Notes: generated by a model not told the origin, from the sequence alone. A stretch of DNA of 64,000 nt from Imperialibacter sp040222385 (GCF_040222385.1 NZ_JAVKDF010000010.1:1-64000), one strand, 5' to 3'. Counted from the first letter of the stretch, positions 47,599 to 56,523 are shown. Translations and numbers: made by a program.

Positions 47599-49293
47599 AT
47601 GAGCAGGAAACAAAATGAATTTGATGCCATCGTGATCGGCTCAGGCATCAGCGGGGGATGGGCTGCCAAAGAGCTTTGTGAGAAAGGAGCTAAGACCCTG
47701 GTGCTGGAAAGAGGGCGGCCGGTCAAACACATTGAAGACTACCCCACAGCCATGAAAGACCCCTGGGACTTCGATTACCGGGGTAGACTCCCGGTGGAAG
47801 ACGAGGAGAAAAATCCTGTGGTTAATAGGTGCTATGCCTATGAAGATGCCACAAAGCAATTTTTTGTAAAGGATGAAGAACACCCCTATGTGCAGGAAAA
47901 ACCGTTCGATTGGATCCGGGGCTACCAGGAAGGCGGAAAATCGCTGATATGGGCACGGCAAGTACAGCGGTGGAGCGATTTTGAATTTGAGGGTCCCTTG
48001 AAGGAAGGATATGCAGTAGATTGGCCCATCCGCTACAAAGACCTGGCCCCCTGGTATTCTCATGTCGAAAAGTTTACAGGCATCAGCGGCAACAGAGACG
48101 GCATTCCGCATTTTCCCGACAGTGAAGTGCAGAAAGCATTTGAATTTAACTGCGTAGAAGAGGAGATAAAGAAAAAAATCACCGAGAAGTACGCTGACAG
48201 GCCCGTGATCATGGGGCGGTGTGCCCACCTCACCGAGCCACAAGACATCCATAACGAGCAGGGCAGAGGCCAGTGCCAGGCCCGTCATCTCTGCTACCGT
48301 GGCTGCCCTTTCGGGGGCTACTTCAGTTCCAATTCTGCTACCTTGCCGTGGGCAGATAAAACAGGAAACCTCACGCTACGTACACATGCGGTGGTAGAGT
48401 CCATCATTTACGATGACCAACAAAACAAAGTGACAGGTGTGAGGGTGATCGATGCCAACAGCCAGGAAGTAACAGAGTATTTCGCCAAAGTGGTTTTTGT
48501 CAATGCAGCTTGCCTCAATTCCAACCTTATTTTACTCAACTCCAAGTCTAACCGGTTCCCGAATGGGCTGGGCAATGACAACGGCCTGCTGGGACGGTAC
48601 GTGGCGTTCCACAATTACAGAGGCAACATTTCCGCACAGTATGATGGATTTGAGGATGGTTATTACTATGGTCGGCGACCCACAAGTATTTTTATGCCCT
48701 CGTTTCGAAACACGCTGGAGCGATTCCCCGCCTTCAAAGGCCGCTATGTGACAGCCTTCAGCGCCGGACGGTCGGGTTGGGACAGAGGAGAAGAAGCTGT
48801 TGGAGCAGAGTTGAAGGAGAGACTGCAAAAGCCCGGTATCTGGAATGTTTTTATGATGCTACAGGGCGAGACTATTCCGAAGTACGGCAACCATGTGAGG
48901 CTAAGCGATACGCAAAAAGACGCCTGGGGAATCCCTCAGCTAGTCACCTCTATCGGTTACGATGCGAATGACGAGAAGATGCTGCAGGACTTTCTGGAGC
49001 AAGGTAAGGAAATGCTGGAAGTTGCGGGATGCGTTAATATCAACGCCTATGATACCAAACAGGCACCCGGTTTGGATATCCATGAGATGGGGGGAGTACG
49101 GATGGGCCATGACCCTGAAACCTCCCTGCTGAATAAACACAATCAGCTTCATTCAGTTAGGAATGTGTACGTGACAGACGGGGCAGCCATGACTTCAACC
49201 GGTTCCCAAAATCCTTCACTTACTTTCATGGCGTTGGCAGCAAGGGCAGCCAATCACGCTATAGAGGAGATGAAGACTGGTAGATTGAAGTAA
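47599..49293 (+). CDS. GMC-family FAD oxidoreductase with Cx5Cx3C iron-sulfur-type motif
   Basis: 564 residues, no signal peptide. The FAD-binding GxGxxG is in AIVIGSGISGGWAAKEL and the ADP-ribose region follows with LERG. The C-terminal catalytic core includes LDIHEMGGVRMGHDP and GSQNPSLTFMALAARAANH. Cysteines C226, C232 and C236 form Cx5Cx3C (GQCQARHLCYRGCPFG). I recall this spacing as the 3Fe-4S ligand motif of FAD-dependent glucose/gluconate/sorbitol dehydrogenase catalytic subunits. Those enzymes are exported by a Tat-signal-bearing small subunit (GDH subunit 3), which I do not find adjacent. It likely oxidises a sugar or sugar acid hydroxyl. Confidence 0.92.
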   Translation: MSRKQNEFDAIVIGSGISGGWAAKELCEKGAKTLVLERGRPVKHIEDYPTAMKDPWDFDYRGRLPVEDEEKNPVVNRCYAYEDATKQFFVKDEEHPYVQEKPFDWIRGYQEGGKSLIWARQVQRWSDFEFEGPLKEGYAVDWPIRYKDLAPWYSHVEKFTGISGNRDGIPHFPDSEVQKAFEFNCVEEEIKKKITEKYADRPVIMGRCAHLTEPQDIHNEQGRGQCQARHLCYRGCPFGGYFSSNSATLPWADKTGNLTLRTHAVVESIIYDDQQNKVTGVRVIDANSQEVTEYFAKVVFVNAACLNSNLILLNSKSNRFPNGLGNDNGLLGRYVAFHNYRGNISAQYDGFEDGYYYGRRPTSIFMPSFRNTLERFPAFKGRYVTAFSAGRSGWDRGEEAVGAELKERLQKPGIWNVFMMLQGETIPKYGNHVRLSDTQKDAWGIPQLVTSIGYDANDEKMLQDFLEQGKEMLEVAGCVNINAYDTKQAPGLDIHEMGGVRMGHDPETSLLNKHNQLHSVRNVYVTDGAAMTSTGSQNPSLTFMALAARAANHAIEEMKTGRLK

Positions 49294-49468
49294 GGTTCTT
49301 GTCAATTCATTGTGTTTAAAAGACACTAAAACGCTTTGACAAAGACAAGACATTCTTTAGCTTAGCTTGACTCCCGTGGGTGTCTACCTAGTCATCTCCG
49401 GATTCCATGGTATCCCCCGAAAGTGATGCTGATGGATTAGACACAATTTCCAATTTTCTCTAGACACC

Positions 49469-50464
49469 ATGAACAACAGAAGAGATTTCCTAAAAATGAC
49501 AGGGGCAGGAGCCGCAGGTTTAGGCCTTGCTGCCACCTTACCATTTGACCTTTTCGCAGAAGCTCCAGCCAAAAAACTGTTCTTCGATATTTCCCTTGCT
49601 CAGTTTTCTCTGGCAGGCTCCTTTTTTTCCCAGAAGCTGACCAATATCGAGTTTCCGGCCCTGGCGAAAAACACCTATGGGGTTTCCAATGTGGAGTACG
49701 TGTCGACTTTCTGGAATGGCAAGGGTGGCGACAAGGCCTATATCAAGGAATTGAAAGACCGCACCGGCGATTTGGGTGTCCGCAATGTGCTCATCATGGT
49801 AGACGGTGAAGGTGAGCTGGGCCATCCCGATGCTGCCACCCGGAAGCAGGCTGCCGAAAACCACTACAAGTGGGTGGACGCTGCAAAGGAGCTTGGCTGC
49901 CATGGCATCAGGGTCAACCTGGACGGGCCGGGCACCGATGAGGAGGTAGCGGACGCATGTGTCGACGGGTATGGCACACTGCTGGAATACGGACAGCAAG
50001 CCGGTATCAACATCATTGTGGAAAACCACTTCGGGCCATCGACCGACCCCAAATGGCTGGTAGATGTAATCAAGCAGGTCAACAACCCTTATGCCGGACT
50101 ATTGCCGGACTTTGGTAATTTCACACGCCGGGAGCGGGTAGAAGAAATGACCATTGAAGCTTTCAAAAACGCCAAAGTCATCAAGGAATATGACAAATAC
50201 GAAGGCGTGAAGTTGATGATGCCATACGCCAAGGGTGTAAGTGCCAAAACCTATATTTTCGACGCAAACGGCGACGACACAGCCACCGACTTTCTCAAAG
50301 TGTTCACCATGGTGAAAGAATCTGGCTTTAAGGGGTTTGTGGGCATCGAAGCCGAGGGGGCCTTCGTGAAAATGATGGGTATGGAAGGCAACTATCCAGC
50401 TGAGGAGGAAGGCATTAAGCTAACCAAGGCATTGCTGGAGAAGGTAGGAGAGAAGCTGTCATAG
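49469..50464 (+). CDS. Tat-exported sugar phosphate isomerase/epimerase-like TIM-barrel protein
   Basis: 331 residues with a twin-arginine signal (MNNRRDFLKMTGAGAAGLGL). The rest is an AP-endonuclease-2/xylose-isomerase-like TIM barrel with metal-ligand-type segments VENHFGPSTD, GLLPDFGNF and GFVGIEAEG. Related Bacteroidota proteins act on keto-sugars or as 3-keto-glycoside hydratases/isomerases. It follows the GMC oxidoreductase gene by 175 bp, consistent with a shared sugar-oxidation pathway. Two TAGACAC direct repeats lie just before the ATG. A hairpin with a short T tract (50481-50506) ends the gene. Confidence 0.9.
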   Translation: MNNRRDFLKMTGAGAAGLGLAATLPFDLFAEAPAKKLFFDISLAQFSLAGSFFSQKLTNIEFPALAKNTYGVSNVEYVSTFWNGKGGDKAYIKELKDRTGDLGVRNVLIMVDGEGELGHPDAATRKQAAENHYKWVDAAKELGCHGIRVNLDGPGTDEEVADACVDGYGTLLEYGQQAGINIIVENHFGPSTDPKWLVDVIKQVNNPYAGLLPDFGNFTRRERVEEMTIEAFKNAKVIKEYDKYEGVKLMMPYAKGVSAKTYIFDANGDDTATDFLKVFTMVKESGFKGFVGIEAEGAFVKMMGMEGNYPAEEEGIKLTKALLEKVGEKLS

Positions 50465-50480
50465 ATAAACCTATCGCCCT

Positions 50481-50506
50481 GGCTCGTGCCCTCACGAGCC
50501 AATTTT
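50481..50506 (+). terminator. Intrinsic terminator of the TIM-barrel gene
   Basis: An 8-bp perfect GC-rich stem (50481-50488 with 50493-50500) with a 4-base loop, followed by aatttt. The T tract is short, so its efficiency is uncertain. Confidence 0.7.
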
Positions 50507-50565
50507 CAGGCCTGTATATGGTTCGTGACTATATCAGCCACCACCAGTACTGAAAAAAATGATGC

Positions 50566-51345
50566 CTAATAGTCACTAACCCTTGCCTTTCTAAAATCAA
50601 ACACGAAGTTGTAACCATCCACTGGCACCACCACACGGTAATACCTGTAATAACCATTTTTCGGGAAGTAGACCTTCCCTCTAAGGGCTGAAGTGTCGGG
50701 TAAGTCCATCGGCTGCATGATTTCCTGGTCGAGGTAATGGAGGTCTTCTCTGGTATAGTAGTTTCTTTCCTGCGAGGAGCGGATGACTGCATCTGTTGTC
50801 ATCAGGGTGGTGGCTGTTAGCACGTCCCTGGTTTGGGACTTGTTCCAGTCCTTTTGGGTATAAAACTCTTTCTTTGAATCTCGTACGTCGCTGGCTACGT
50901 CAGCTACCACCATGCCTACCGAGAGCACGCCGAAGATAATGGCCAGTGTTTGCTGCTGCTTAATTTGCGTTTCGTAGTGGTCTTCCACCACGTTTTTGGT
51001 CAGAGACTTTCTAAGATAACCAGGCACTTGACTATATGGAAATGATACCTGATGGATATTGTCTGCCATATCAGAAAGCTCAGGAAAGGGGCTGCTCCCT
51101 GCGTAGTAATGAAATAGCTTGGGGTCAACCTTGAGCGGCAGGCCACTCTTGTTCACTATCTCCAGGTCAAAGATCACCAACCTGTTTTCTGTCTCCACAT
51201 GCTCAAGCACCGCTGTGATGCTATCTGCTTCCAGCACCATATAGTATGGATCCTGATAAGCTTTTGAAAAATTGATGGGTACAAGGCGCTGACCAAAGGC
51301 CTTTGAGCCAACCAGCAGCAATAGGAGAGTAGTATAAGTCTTCAT
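50566..51345 (-). CDS. Secreted hypothetical protein
   Basis: 259 residues from the ATG at 51345, which opens a signal peptide (MKTYTTLLLLLVGSKAFGQ). A longer in-frame ORF would run through the 25-bp inverted repeat and has no signal. The mature part has a beta-rich front (about 25-90), one glycine/valine-rich hydrophobic segment near residue 135 (TLAIIFGVLSVGMVVADVA) that could be a membrane helix, and a C-terminal region with GYYRYYRVVVPVDGYNFVFDFRKARV. I recognise no family. It converges with the TIM-barrel gene. Confidence 0.8.
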   Translation of the reverse strand: MKTYTTLLLLLVGSKAFGQRLVPINFSKAYQDPYYMVLEADSITAVLEHVETENRLVIFDLEIVNKSGLPLKVDPKLFHYYAGSSPFPELSDMADNIHQVSFPYSQVPGYLRKSLTKNVVEDHYETQIKQQQTLAIIFGVLSVGMVVADVASDVRDSKKEFYTQKDWNKSQTRDVLTATTLMTTDAVIRSSQERNYYTREDLHYLDQEIMQPMDLPDTSALRGKVYFPKNGYYRYYRVVVPVDGYNFVFDFRKARVSDY

Positions 51346-51422
51346 GGCGCAGGATTTTGAAATAATGCAGCAAGTATTGTGCCTTTTTTTGCTCGGAATA
51401 CTTTTGGGATCAGGTGAGGTGA

Positions 51423-51479
51423 TGCCACCAGCTAAGGCTGTGGGCACGACGGTGGTGCCCACAGCCTTAGCTGGTGGCA
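51423..51479. repeat. Perfect 25-bp inverted repeat (7-base loop)
   Basis: Arms 51423-51447 and 51455-51479 are perfectly complementary and GC-rich; the loop is gacggtg. It lies in the 216-bp divergent intergenic region between the hypothetical gene and the SGNH hydrolase gene. Neither side carries a T run, so it is not a normal intrinsic terminator. It could be a REP-like element, a cruciform-forming operator or a footprint of a small mobile element. Confidence 0.92.
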
Positions 51480-51561
51480 CGACATATTTGTCCTTTACTT
51501 TTGAAGTCCTCTTAACTAGTTTTATCTCAAACGACTGTAGCTACTATTTTAGAAAACCTCT

Positions 51562-52290
51562 ATGAAAAAACACCTACTCCTGTCCATAGTCCTTTTATCG
51601 ATACTCACGCTATACTTGCCCGCCACGGCTCAGCAGAGTGTCACCCACCAGAATGTGTTCGATACCATCCCGTTTATCATGGATCACCACAAGCGGAGGC
51701 TGGAGAAGTTTTCAAAAGAACCCATGAGCACAGGCAAGATTCTTTTCCTTGGCAATAGCATCACCGAAGGCGGCCCCTGGGCCGAACTGCTCGGCGACCC
51801 GACTGTAGTTAACCGGGGTATTGGCGGCGACTTTAGCTACGGTATTCTCAACCGGTTAGACGAGATCATTCAACGCAAGCCATCGAAGCTCTTTCTTTTG
51901 ATCGGCGTGAATGATATCGGTAACGACATCCCGGATGCCGTCATTGCTGACAATGTCAGGAAGATCGTTACCAGGCTAAAAGCTGAAAGCCCCGCTACGG
52001 AGATTTACATCCAAAGCATTCTGCCCGTCAATCCTGAGTACCCCAGGTTTCCTCAGCACTACGACAAGCAGTACCATGTGTTGATGACCAATCAGTTATT
52101 GCATAAAGTAGCGCTCGACACCAAAGTGACGTTCGTGAACCTGTTTCCGCTGTTTCTCGACGACCGCCAGCGGCTGGATGCCAATCTCACAAAAGACGGG
52201 CTGCACCTCAACCGCAAGGGCTATGAAATTTGGGTGGAGCATTTGAGGGAGATGGGGTATTTACCTCGGGCTCCCTTGAAAATTGATTAA
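51562..52290 (+). CDS. Secreted SGNH/GDSL hydrolase (esterase)
   Basis: 242 residues with a signal peptide (1-24, TAQQ). SGNH blocks: block I GNSITEGG with nucleophile S66, block II GIGGDFSYG, block III GVNDIGND with N117, and block V DGLHLN with D212 and H215. It most resembles the sialate O-acetylesterase/acyl-hydrolase branch found in Bacteroidota. Probably removes acyl groups from sugars or peptidoglycan in the periplasm. It reads towards the insertion sequence 52 bp beyond its stop. Confidence 0.93.
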   Translation: MKKHLLLSIVLLSILTLYLPATAQQSVTHQNVFDTIPFIMDHHKRRLEKFSKEPMSTGKILFLGNSITEGGPWAELLGDPTVVNRGIGGDFSYGILNRLDEIIQRKPSKLFLLIGVNDIGNDIPDAVIADNVRKIVTRLKAESPATEIYIQSILPVNPEYPRFPQHYDKQYHVLMTNQLLHKVALDTKVTFVNLFPLFLDDRQRLDANLTKDGLHLNRKGYEIWVEHLREMGYLPRAPLKID

Positions 52291-52341
52291 ATGAGGGCAA
52301 AAAGTGGAAATGGGAAGATCTATTTGAGCCTTCCTATTTCG

Positions 52342-53860
52342 ATTTTGTAGTGTATCGTATCATCTTTGGCCTTGGAAGAGTACAATTGGGCTATAAATCT
52401 GAGATGAAAAGCTATTGGGGTATTGGAAAGGACATAGCTTTCCCCTGGGCTTTAACTGATTTTGACTAACGAAGTAGTTTTAAGCTGCTACTAGTAAAGG
52501 AGGGGCTTCATCTTGCTGCCTTCGCTTGCTAATCTTCACTGCATTAGCAGTCATCACGGCAAAGAAAACATAGAGCTTTTCCCTTTTCTCTCCCTTCACC
52601 TTGACTTTGGTCAACCCATAAGCAGTTTTGTGTGTACCAAAGCTACCTTCCATCACTGTGGCTCTTTGGTTAGCAATCAAGCTGCTTAGTTGGTGTTCTT
52701 GTTTGCTGTGTGGTTTGGGGCCTTTCTTGGGGAAGCAGGTGAATATCTTTTTAGAAGTACAAAACGTGCGGTTGGCATTAGTAGCATAAATGCGATCAGC
52801 TCCGAGCTGATGTAACTGATTGAATCTATTTTTGTGCTTTAACACACTGGTTTTCAATCTGGTAGATTCATTGAAGGCATTGAAACTCATTTTATCGATC
52901 AGGCAAATACCATCTACCTGAAGCATGTGTACCTTCATGCCGAACTCTACCCTTTTGTTCTCCTTGCCTCTGACAATTGGACGTACATAGGGCTTTGGCA
53001 GGGAAACAATCCTGTTCTTTAGCTCATTGGCCGGATGTGTCATCAGAAACTTCTGCTGCTTAAGCACTTTTCTGACCGTTTTCAGGTAGACTCGCTCTTG
53101 TTCTGTGAGAAGTGGTGAAGAAGATGCATCTAACACTTGCTGTAGCTGCTTAATCCCTTTGTCTAAAAGGTACAGAAGGGCTTTCTTGCGACGAGTGCCC
53201 TCTTTGTGAGTCTTTTTCCTTTTACGCTCGTAATCCATCTGTCTGCGCTTCTGATGGATATACTTGGAGCGGGGCCTTTTGAAGCCCAATATCCTACACC
53301 ATCTGTAGAGTTGCTTTTCGAAGACCCATTCACAGCTCTCCCAGAGTAACTTCACATCGGTAGGGAAGCGAATATAGGACTCATAACAGGTAGCATCCAT
53401 TTGCAGCACATGGGTATTGCTCATATCTCTTTTCCAGTGATCAATTAACACTCCCTGCACAGCTTCCAGGTCAGTATTCTCCGCCATATAAGTCCGTATT
53501 CTGGTAAGGATGCTCTTATCTTTTACCTTTTCATTATCGGCCAGTAGCTTACCACAGAATAGCTGGAGAGCCCAGTCTGTATTGAACCGCTCAATCAGCT
53601 TCTCATCGCTGATATTGAGATAAGACTTCAAAAACATCAGAGCGAACATTCCTCTGGCATCAAACCAACGAGGTGCTCCCGGGCCTATATTCTCTTTCGG
53701 TAGGCATTTGGCTAACTCATCCCAGGGAAGGCTGCTATGGACTTTGCCTAGCTCGGTTTCCTTAAAAATGTACCATTTGGGGGTGACGTAAACATCGGGT
53801 TGGAAAAGCTGAGACTGCATCGTAAATTGATTCGTTATTTGTATTTAGACACTACAAAAT
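52342..53860 (-). mobile_element. Insertion sequence with IS4/IS5-superfamily (IS1182-like) transposase
   Basis: The only complete transposase gene in the window (52480-53820) sits between a 12-base inverted repeat, attttgtagtgt at 52342-52353 and its complement at 53849-53860. These are candidate terminal repeats giving an element of about 1.52 kb. I see no clear target-site duplication, so the exact ends are provisional. A bidirectional terminator at 53870-53911 lies just outside the right end. The neighbouring genes appear uninterrupted. Confidence 0.65.
52480..53820 (-). CDS. DDE transposase, IS1182-like
   Basis: 446 residues. An N-terminal helical DUF772-type region (about 45-120, RWFDARGMFALMFLKSYLNISDEKLIERF) precedes a DDE catalytic domain: the first Asp in LQMDATCYESY, a second in LGADRIYATNANR and the Glu in VMEGSFGTHK. 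A lysine/arginine-rich insertion (about 200-260) lies between them. The gene appears intact, with no frameshift. It is transcribed away from gene 53985 and towards the SGNH gene. Family assignment to IS1182/IS5 superfamily is by general architecture. Confidence 0.88.
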   Translation of the reverse strand: MQSQLFQPDVYVTPKWYIFKETELGKVHSSLPWDELAKCLPKENIGPGAPRWFDARGMFALMFLKSYLNISDEKLIERFNTDWALQLFCGKLLADNEKVKDKSILTRIRTYMAENTDLEAVQGVLIDHWKRDMSNTHVLQMDATCYESYIRFPTDVKLLWESCEWVFEKQLYRWCRILGFKRPRSKYIHQKRRQMDYERKRKKTHKEGTRRKKALLYLLDKGIKQLQQVLDASSSPLLTEQERVYLKTVRKVLKQQKFLMTHPANELKNRIVSLPKPYVRPIVRGKENKRVEFGMKVHMLQVDGICLIDKMSFNAFNESTRLKTSVLKHKNRFNQLHQLGADRIYATNANRTFCTSKKIFTCFPKKGPKPHSKQEHQLSSLIANQRATVMEGSFGTHKTAYGLTKVKVKGEKREKLYVFFAVMTANAVKISKRRQQDEAPPLLVAA

Positions 53861-53869
53861 AACAAATCA

Positions 53870-53911
53870 AAAACCCCGAAAAAAGCTGCAAACAGCCTAT
53901 TTCGGGGTTTT
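53870..53911. terminator. Bidirectional intrinsic terminator next to the insertion sequence
   Basis: A 12-bp perfect stem (53870-53881 with 53900-53911) with a GGGG/CCCC core and A/T runs on both outer sides. It lies between the AIM24-like gene end (53985) and the transposase start, and can stop the minus-strand operon before the IS. Confidence 0.88.
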
Positions 53912-53984
53912 ATTTCTTCACCCCCTTAATATTAGCCATTGATAATCAATAGATTATCATTTTCAAGGGTGCCCTATTCTAGAC

Positions 53985-54761
53985 TTATGATTCAAGGATG
54001 CTTCCAAGAATGGAGCTGCTCTCCTTGCCGCTGTTTTTGCCGTAGGGCGCCAATACCTGGATTAGTTTTCTGATTGGCATCGATTGTAGCCATACCTTTC
54101 CGGTGCCTCGCAATGTGGCAAGAAAAAGGCCTTCTCCGCCAAAAAGCATCGACTTTAGTCCTCCTGAGCTCTGCACATCAAAGTCAAGTGTGTGCTCGAA
54201 GGCTACCACGCAGCCAGTATCAATCCTTAGCGTTTCGTTGTTCAGTTGCTTTTCAATCACCGTGCCACCAGCGTGAACAAATGCTTTTCCATCTCCCTGG
54301 AGCTTTTGAAGAATGAAGCCCTCTCCACCGACAAGTCCGGAACCAATTTTCTTATTGAAAGTGATGGATACTTTGGTGCCAAGTGCCGCACATAGAAACC
54401 CATCTTTCTGTACAATTAATTGGTTGCCCTGCTGCGTAGCCAGGTCAATAGGGATGATGGTGCCGGGATATGGCGCAGAAAAGGCTACTTTCTTTTTGCC
54501 AACGCCGTGATTGGTGAAATGCGTCATAAAAACAGACTCACCCGTTAACGCCCGGGCGCCGGCTGAAAGTAGCTTGCCCAGGAAACCCTGATCGGGCTCG
54601 GAACCATCTCCCATTTTGGTTTCGAAGATGATGCCATCTTCCATGTACAGCATCGCCCCAGCTTCGGCTATGACAGTTTCTCGTGGATCAAGCTCTACTT
54701 CAACTGTTTGAATGCTTTCACCAAAAATCTTATAATCAATTTCGTGTGACCGTATCGCCAT
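53985..54761 (-). CDS. AIM24 family (TIGR00266) protein
   Basis: 258 residues of the AIM24/TIGR00266 beta-sandwich family: an opening region with ETVIAEAGAMLYMEDGI, GGEGFILQKLQGDGKAFVHAGG in the middle and FGGEGLFLATLRGTGKVWLQS at the end. These cytoplasmic trimeric proteins are conserved in bacteria and mitochondria; their function is not settled. Last gene of the eight-gene operon, 2 bp after the small hypothetical gene; the terminator at 53870-53911 follows. Confidence 0.92.
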   Translation of the reverse strand: MAIRSHEIDYKIFGESIQTVEVELDPRETVIAEAGAMLYMEDGIIFETKMGDGSEPDQGFLGKLLSAGARALTGESVFMTHFTNHGVGKKKVAFSAPYPGTIIPIDLATQQGNQLIVQKDGFLCAALGTKVSITFNKKIGSGLVGGEGFILQKLQGDGKAFVHAGGTVIEKQLNNETLRIDTGCVVAFEHTLDFDVQSSGGLKSMLFGGEGLFLATLRGTGKVWLQSMPIRKLIQVLAPYGKNSGKESSSILGSILES

Positions 54762-54763
54762 AG

Positions 54764-54976
54764 TTACTCTTCGTCTTTGCTTGTTTTCTTTTTTATTTCT
54801 TCGATGTCTTCTCTGTCACGCAGCTTCTTGTCATCTACGTTTTTGTTAAGAAACTCGTTAATCTTATCAATCTGAAGGTTGGAGGAGATTTCGCCAAACG
54901 TATCTATGCTTATTTCAAAGCCGCTCAGGTCTTTGGCTACTTTCGGTTTCTTTTTTTCGGTTTCTTTCTTGCTCAT
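54764..54976 (-). CDS. Small charged hypothetical protein
   Basis: 70 residues, very rich in lysine, aspartate and glutamate (KKETEKKKPKVAKDL at the start, KKTSKDEE at the end), with a short hydrophobic core FEISIDTFGEISSNLQIDKINEFLN. No signal or membrane segment. Coding status is supported by its 4-bp overlap with gltX (ATGA) and the 2-bp gap to the next gene, which leave no other room for a gene. The function is unknown; proteins like it often sit beside gltX in Cytophagales (my impression, unchecked). Confidence 0.8.
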   Translation of the reverse strand: MSKKETEKKKPKVAKDLSGFEISIDTFGEISSNLQIDKINEFLNKNVDDKKLRDREDIEEIKKKTSKDEE

Positions 54977-56523
54977 GCTTGTGTGCTTTGTCCTCCTAAT
55001 ATAACGATAGCCGAGTCAATTCGTTTAGCAGTTTCTTTGGCGCCAAGTATTTCTATGATGGCCATGAGATCGGGTCCGCCGCCTTGTCCGGTAATTGACA
55101 GCCTTAGAGGCTGCATATATTTGCCCATTTTCAACTCTTTGGTAGCAAAGAAATTTTCTATCGTGTCATGAGCGGTTGTGGCGCTAACGGTGTCTTCAAG
55201 TTGGGAAATGCCCTTTGATAAATCCTGAAGTACAGCTGCCACATCTGAGTTCCACTTCTTTTCAACAACCTGCTGGTCATAGGCAATTGGTACTTCAAAG
55301 AAGAATTTATTTTGCTCCCAGAGCTCGTGTGGAAATGAAATACGCTCTCTTAAAACCTCTGCAACCTTTATGACCTTCGCCGGTGAAGCCTTCACACCTT
55401 CTTTGTCGAGATCTTTTTGAAGATAAACAGCCAACTCCTCTGCTGATTTGCTTTTTATATAATGCTGGTTGAACCAGTTGGCCTTGTCGATGTCGAATTT
55501 GGCTCCAGCCTTACTGATCCGCTCTATGGAAAACTCACTGATAAGCTCCTCCATACTGAATATTTCCTTTTCGGTGCCGGGGCTCCAGCCTAGCAAAGCC
55601 AAAAAGTTGATCATTGTTTCAGGCAGATAGCCTTTTTCCCTGAACCCTTGCGACAGCTCTCCTGAAACGGGGTCTACCCAGTTGAGTGGAAAAATCGGGA
55701 AGCCGGCTTTGTCGGCATCTCTCTTGCTTAGTTTGCCGTTGCCGTCTGGTTTCAGCAGCAAAGGCAGGTGAGCAAACTGAGGCATGGTGTCCTCCCAGCC
55801 AAAGTACCTGTACATCAGCACATGCAGTGGTGCCGACGGCAGCCATTCTTCTCCTCTGATGACATGAGTAATCTTCATGAGATGATCGTCGACGATATTG
55901 GCCAGGTGGTAAGTGGGCATGCCGTCCGACTTCAGCAATATTTTATCATCCAGCACAGATGAATGCACAACCACCCAACCTCTTATGAGGTCATGAAACC
56001 TTATGTCTTCTTTGCGAGGCACCATCAAACGAACTACATACGGATCACCGTTTGCAAGCCTTGCTTTTACCTCAGCCTCTGGCAGGGTGAGGGAGTTCTG
56101 CATGGTGTTGCGGGTCACAGCATTGTACTGCTGATTAGCTACCTTGGCAGCTTTCAGCTTTTCACGCATAGCGTCGAGTTCCTCCGAGGTGTCGAAGGCA
56201 TAGTAAGCCTTTCCCTCGTCGATCAGCTGCTGGGCATATTGCGCATAGATATCTTTCCTTTCAGATTGCCTGTAGGGGGCGTGGGGGCCTCCGGTTAGTG
56301 GGCCTTCGTCTATCTCTATACCCACCCACTTTAGCGATTCTAAAATATATGCTTCGGCGCCTGGCACAAACCTCGACTGGTCGGTGTCTTCTATGCGCAA
56401 AAGCATCGTGCCGTTGTTTTTTCTGGCGAAGAGGTAGTTATAAAGAGCGGTTCTAACGCCTCCGATGTGGAGGGCTCCGGTGGGGCTTGGAGCGAAACGA
56501 ACCCTAACTTCTGAATTGTTCAT
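54973..56523 (-). CDS. gltX: Glutamyl-tRNA synthetase
   Basis: 516 residues, class I synthetase. HIGH-type motif in FAPSPTGALHIGGVRTALYNY near the N-terminus and KMSKS-type GKLSKRDADK in the middle. It charges tRNA-Glu (and possibly tRNA-Gln for amidation). The C-terminal anticodon-binding region is complete. The start overlaps the upstream membrane-protein stop by 4 bp and the end overlaps the small charged protein by 4 bp, so it is embedded in a tightly packed operon. Confidence 0.97.
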   Translation of the reverse strand: MNNSEVRVRFAPSPTGALHIGGVRTALYNYLFARKNNGTMLLRIEDTDQSRFVPGAEAYILESLKWVGIEIDEGPLTGGPHAPYRQSERKDIYAQYAQQLIDEGKAYYAFDTSEELDAMREKLKAAKVANQQYNAVTRNTMQNSLTLPEAEVKARLANGDPYVVRLMVPRKEDIRFHDLIRGWVVVHSSVLDDKILLKSDGMPTYHLANIVDDHLMKITHVIRGEEWLPSAPLHVLMYRYFGWEDTMPQFAHLPLLLKPDGNGKLSKRDADKAGFPIFPLNWVDPVSGELSQGFREKGYLPETMINFLALLGWSPGTEKEIFSMEELISEFSIERISKAGAKFDIDKANWFNQHYIKSKSAEELAVYLQKDLDKEGVKASPAKVIKVAEVLRERISFPHELWEQNKFFFEVPIAYDQQVVEKKWNSDVAAVLQDLSKGISQLEDTVSATTAHDTIENFFATKELKMGKYMQPLRLSITGQGGGPDLMAIIEILGAKETAKRIDSAIVILGGQSTQA

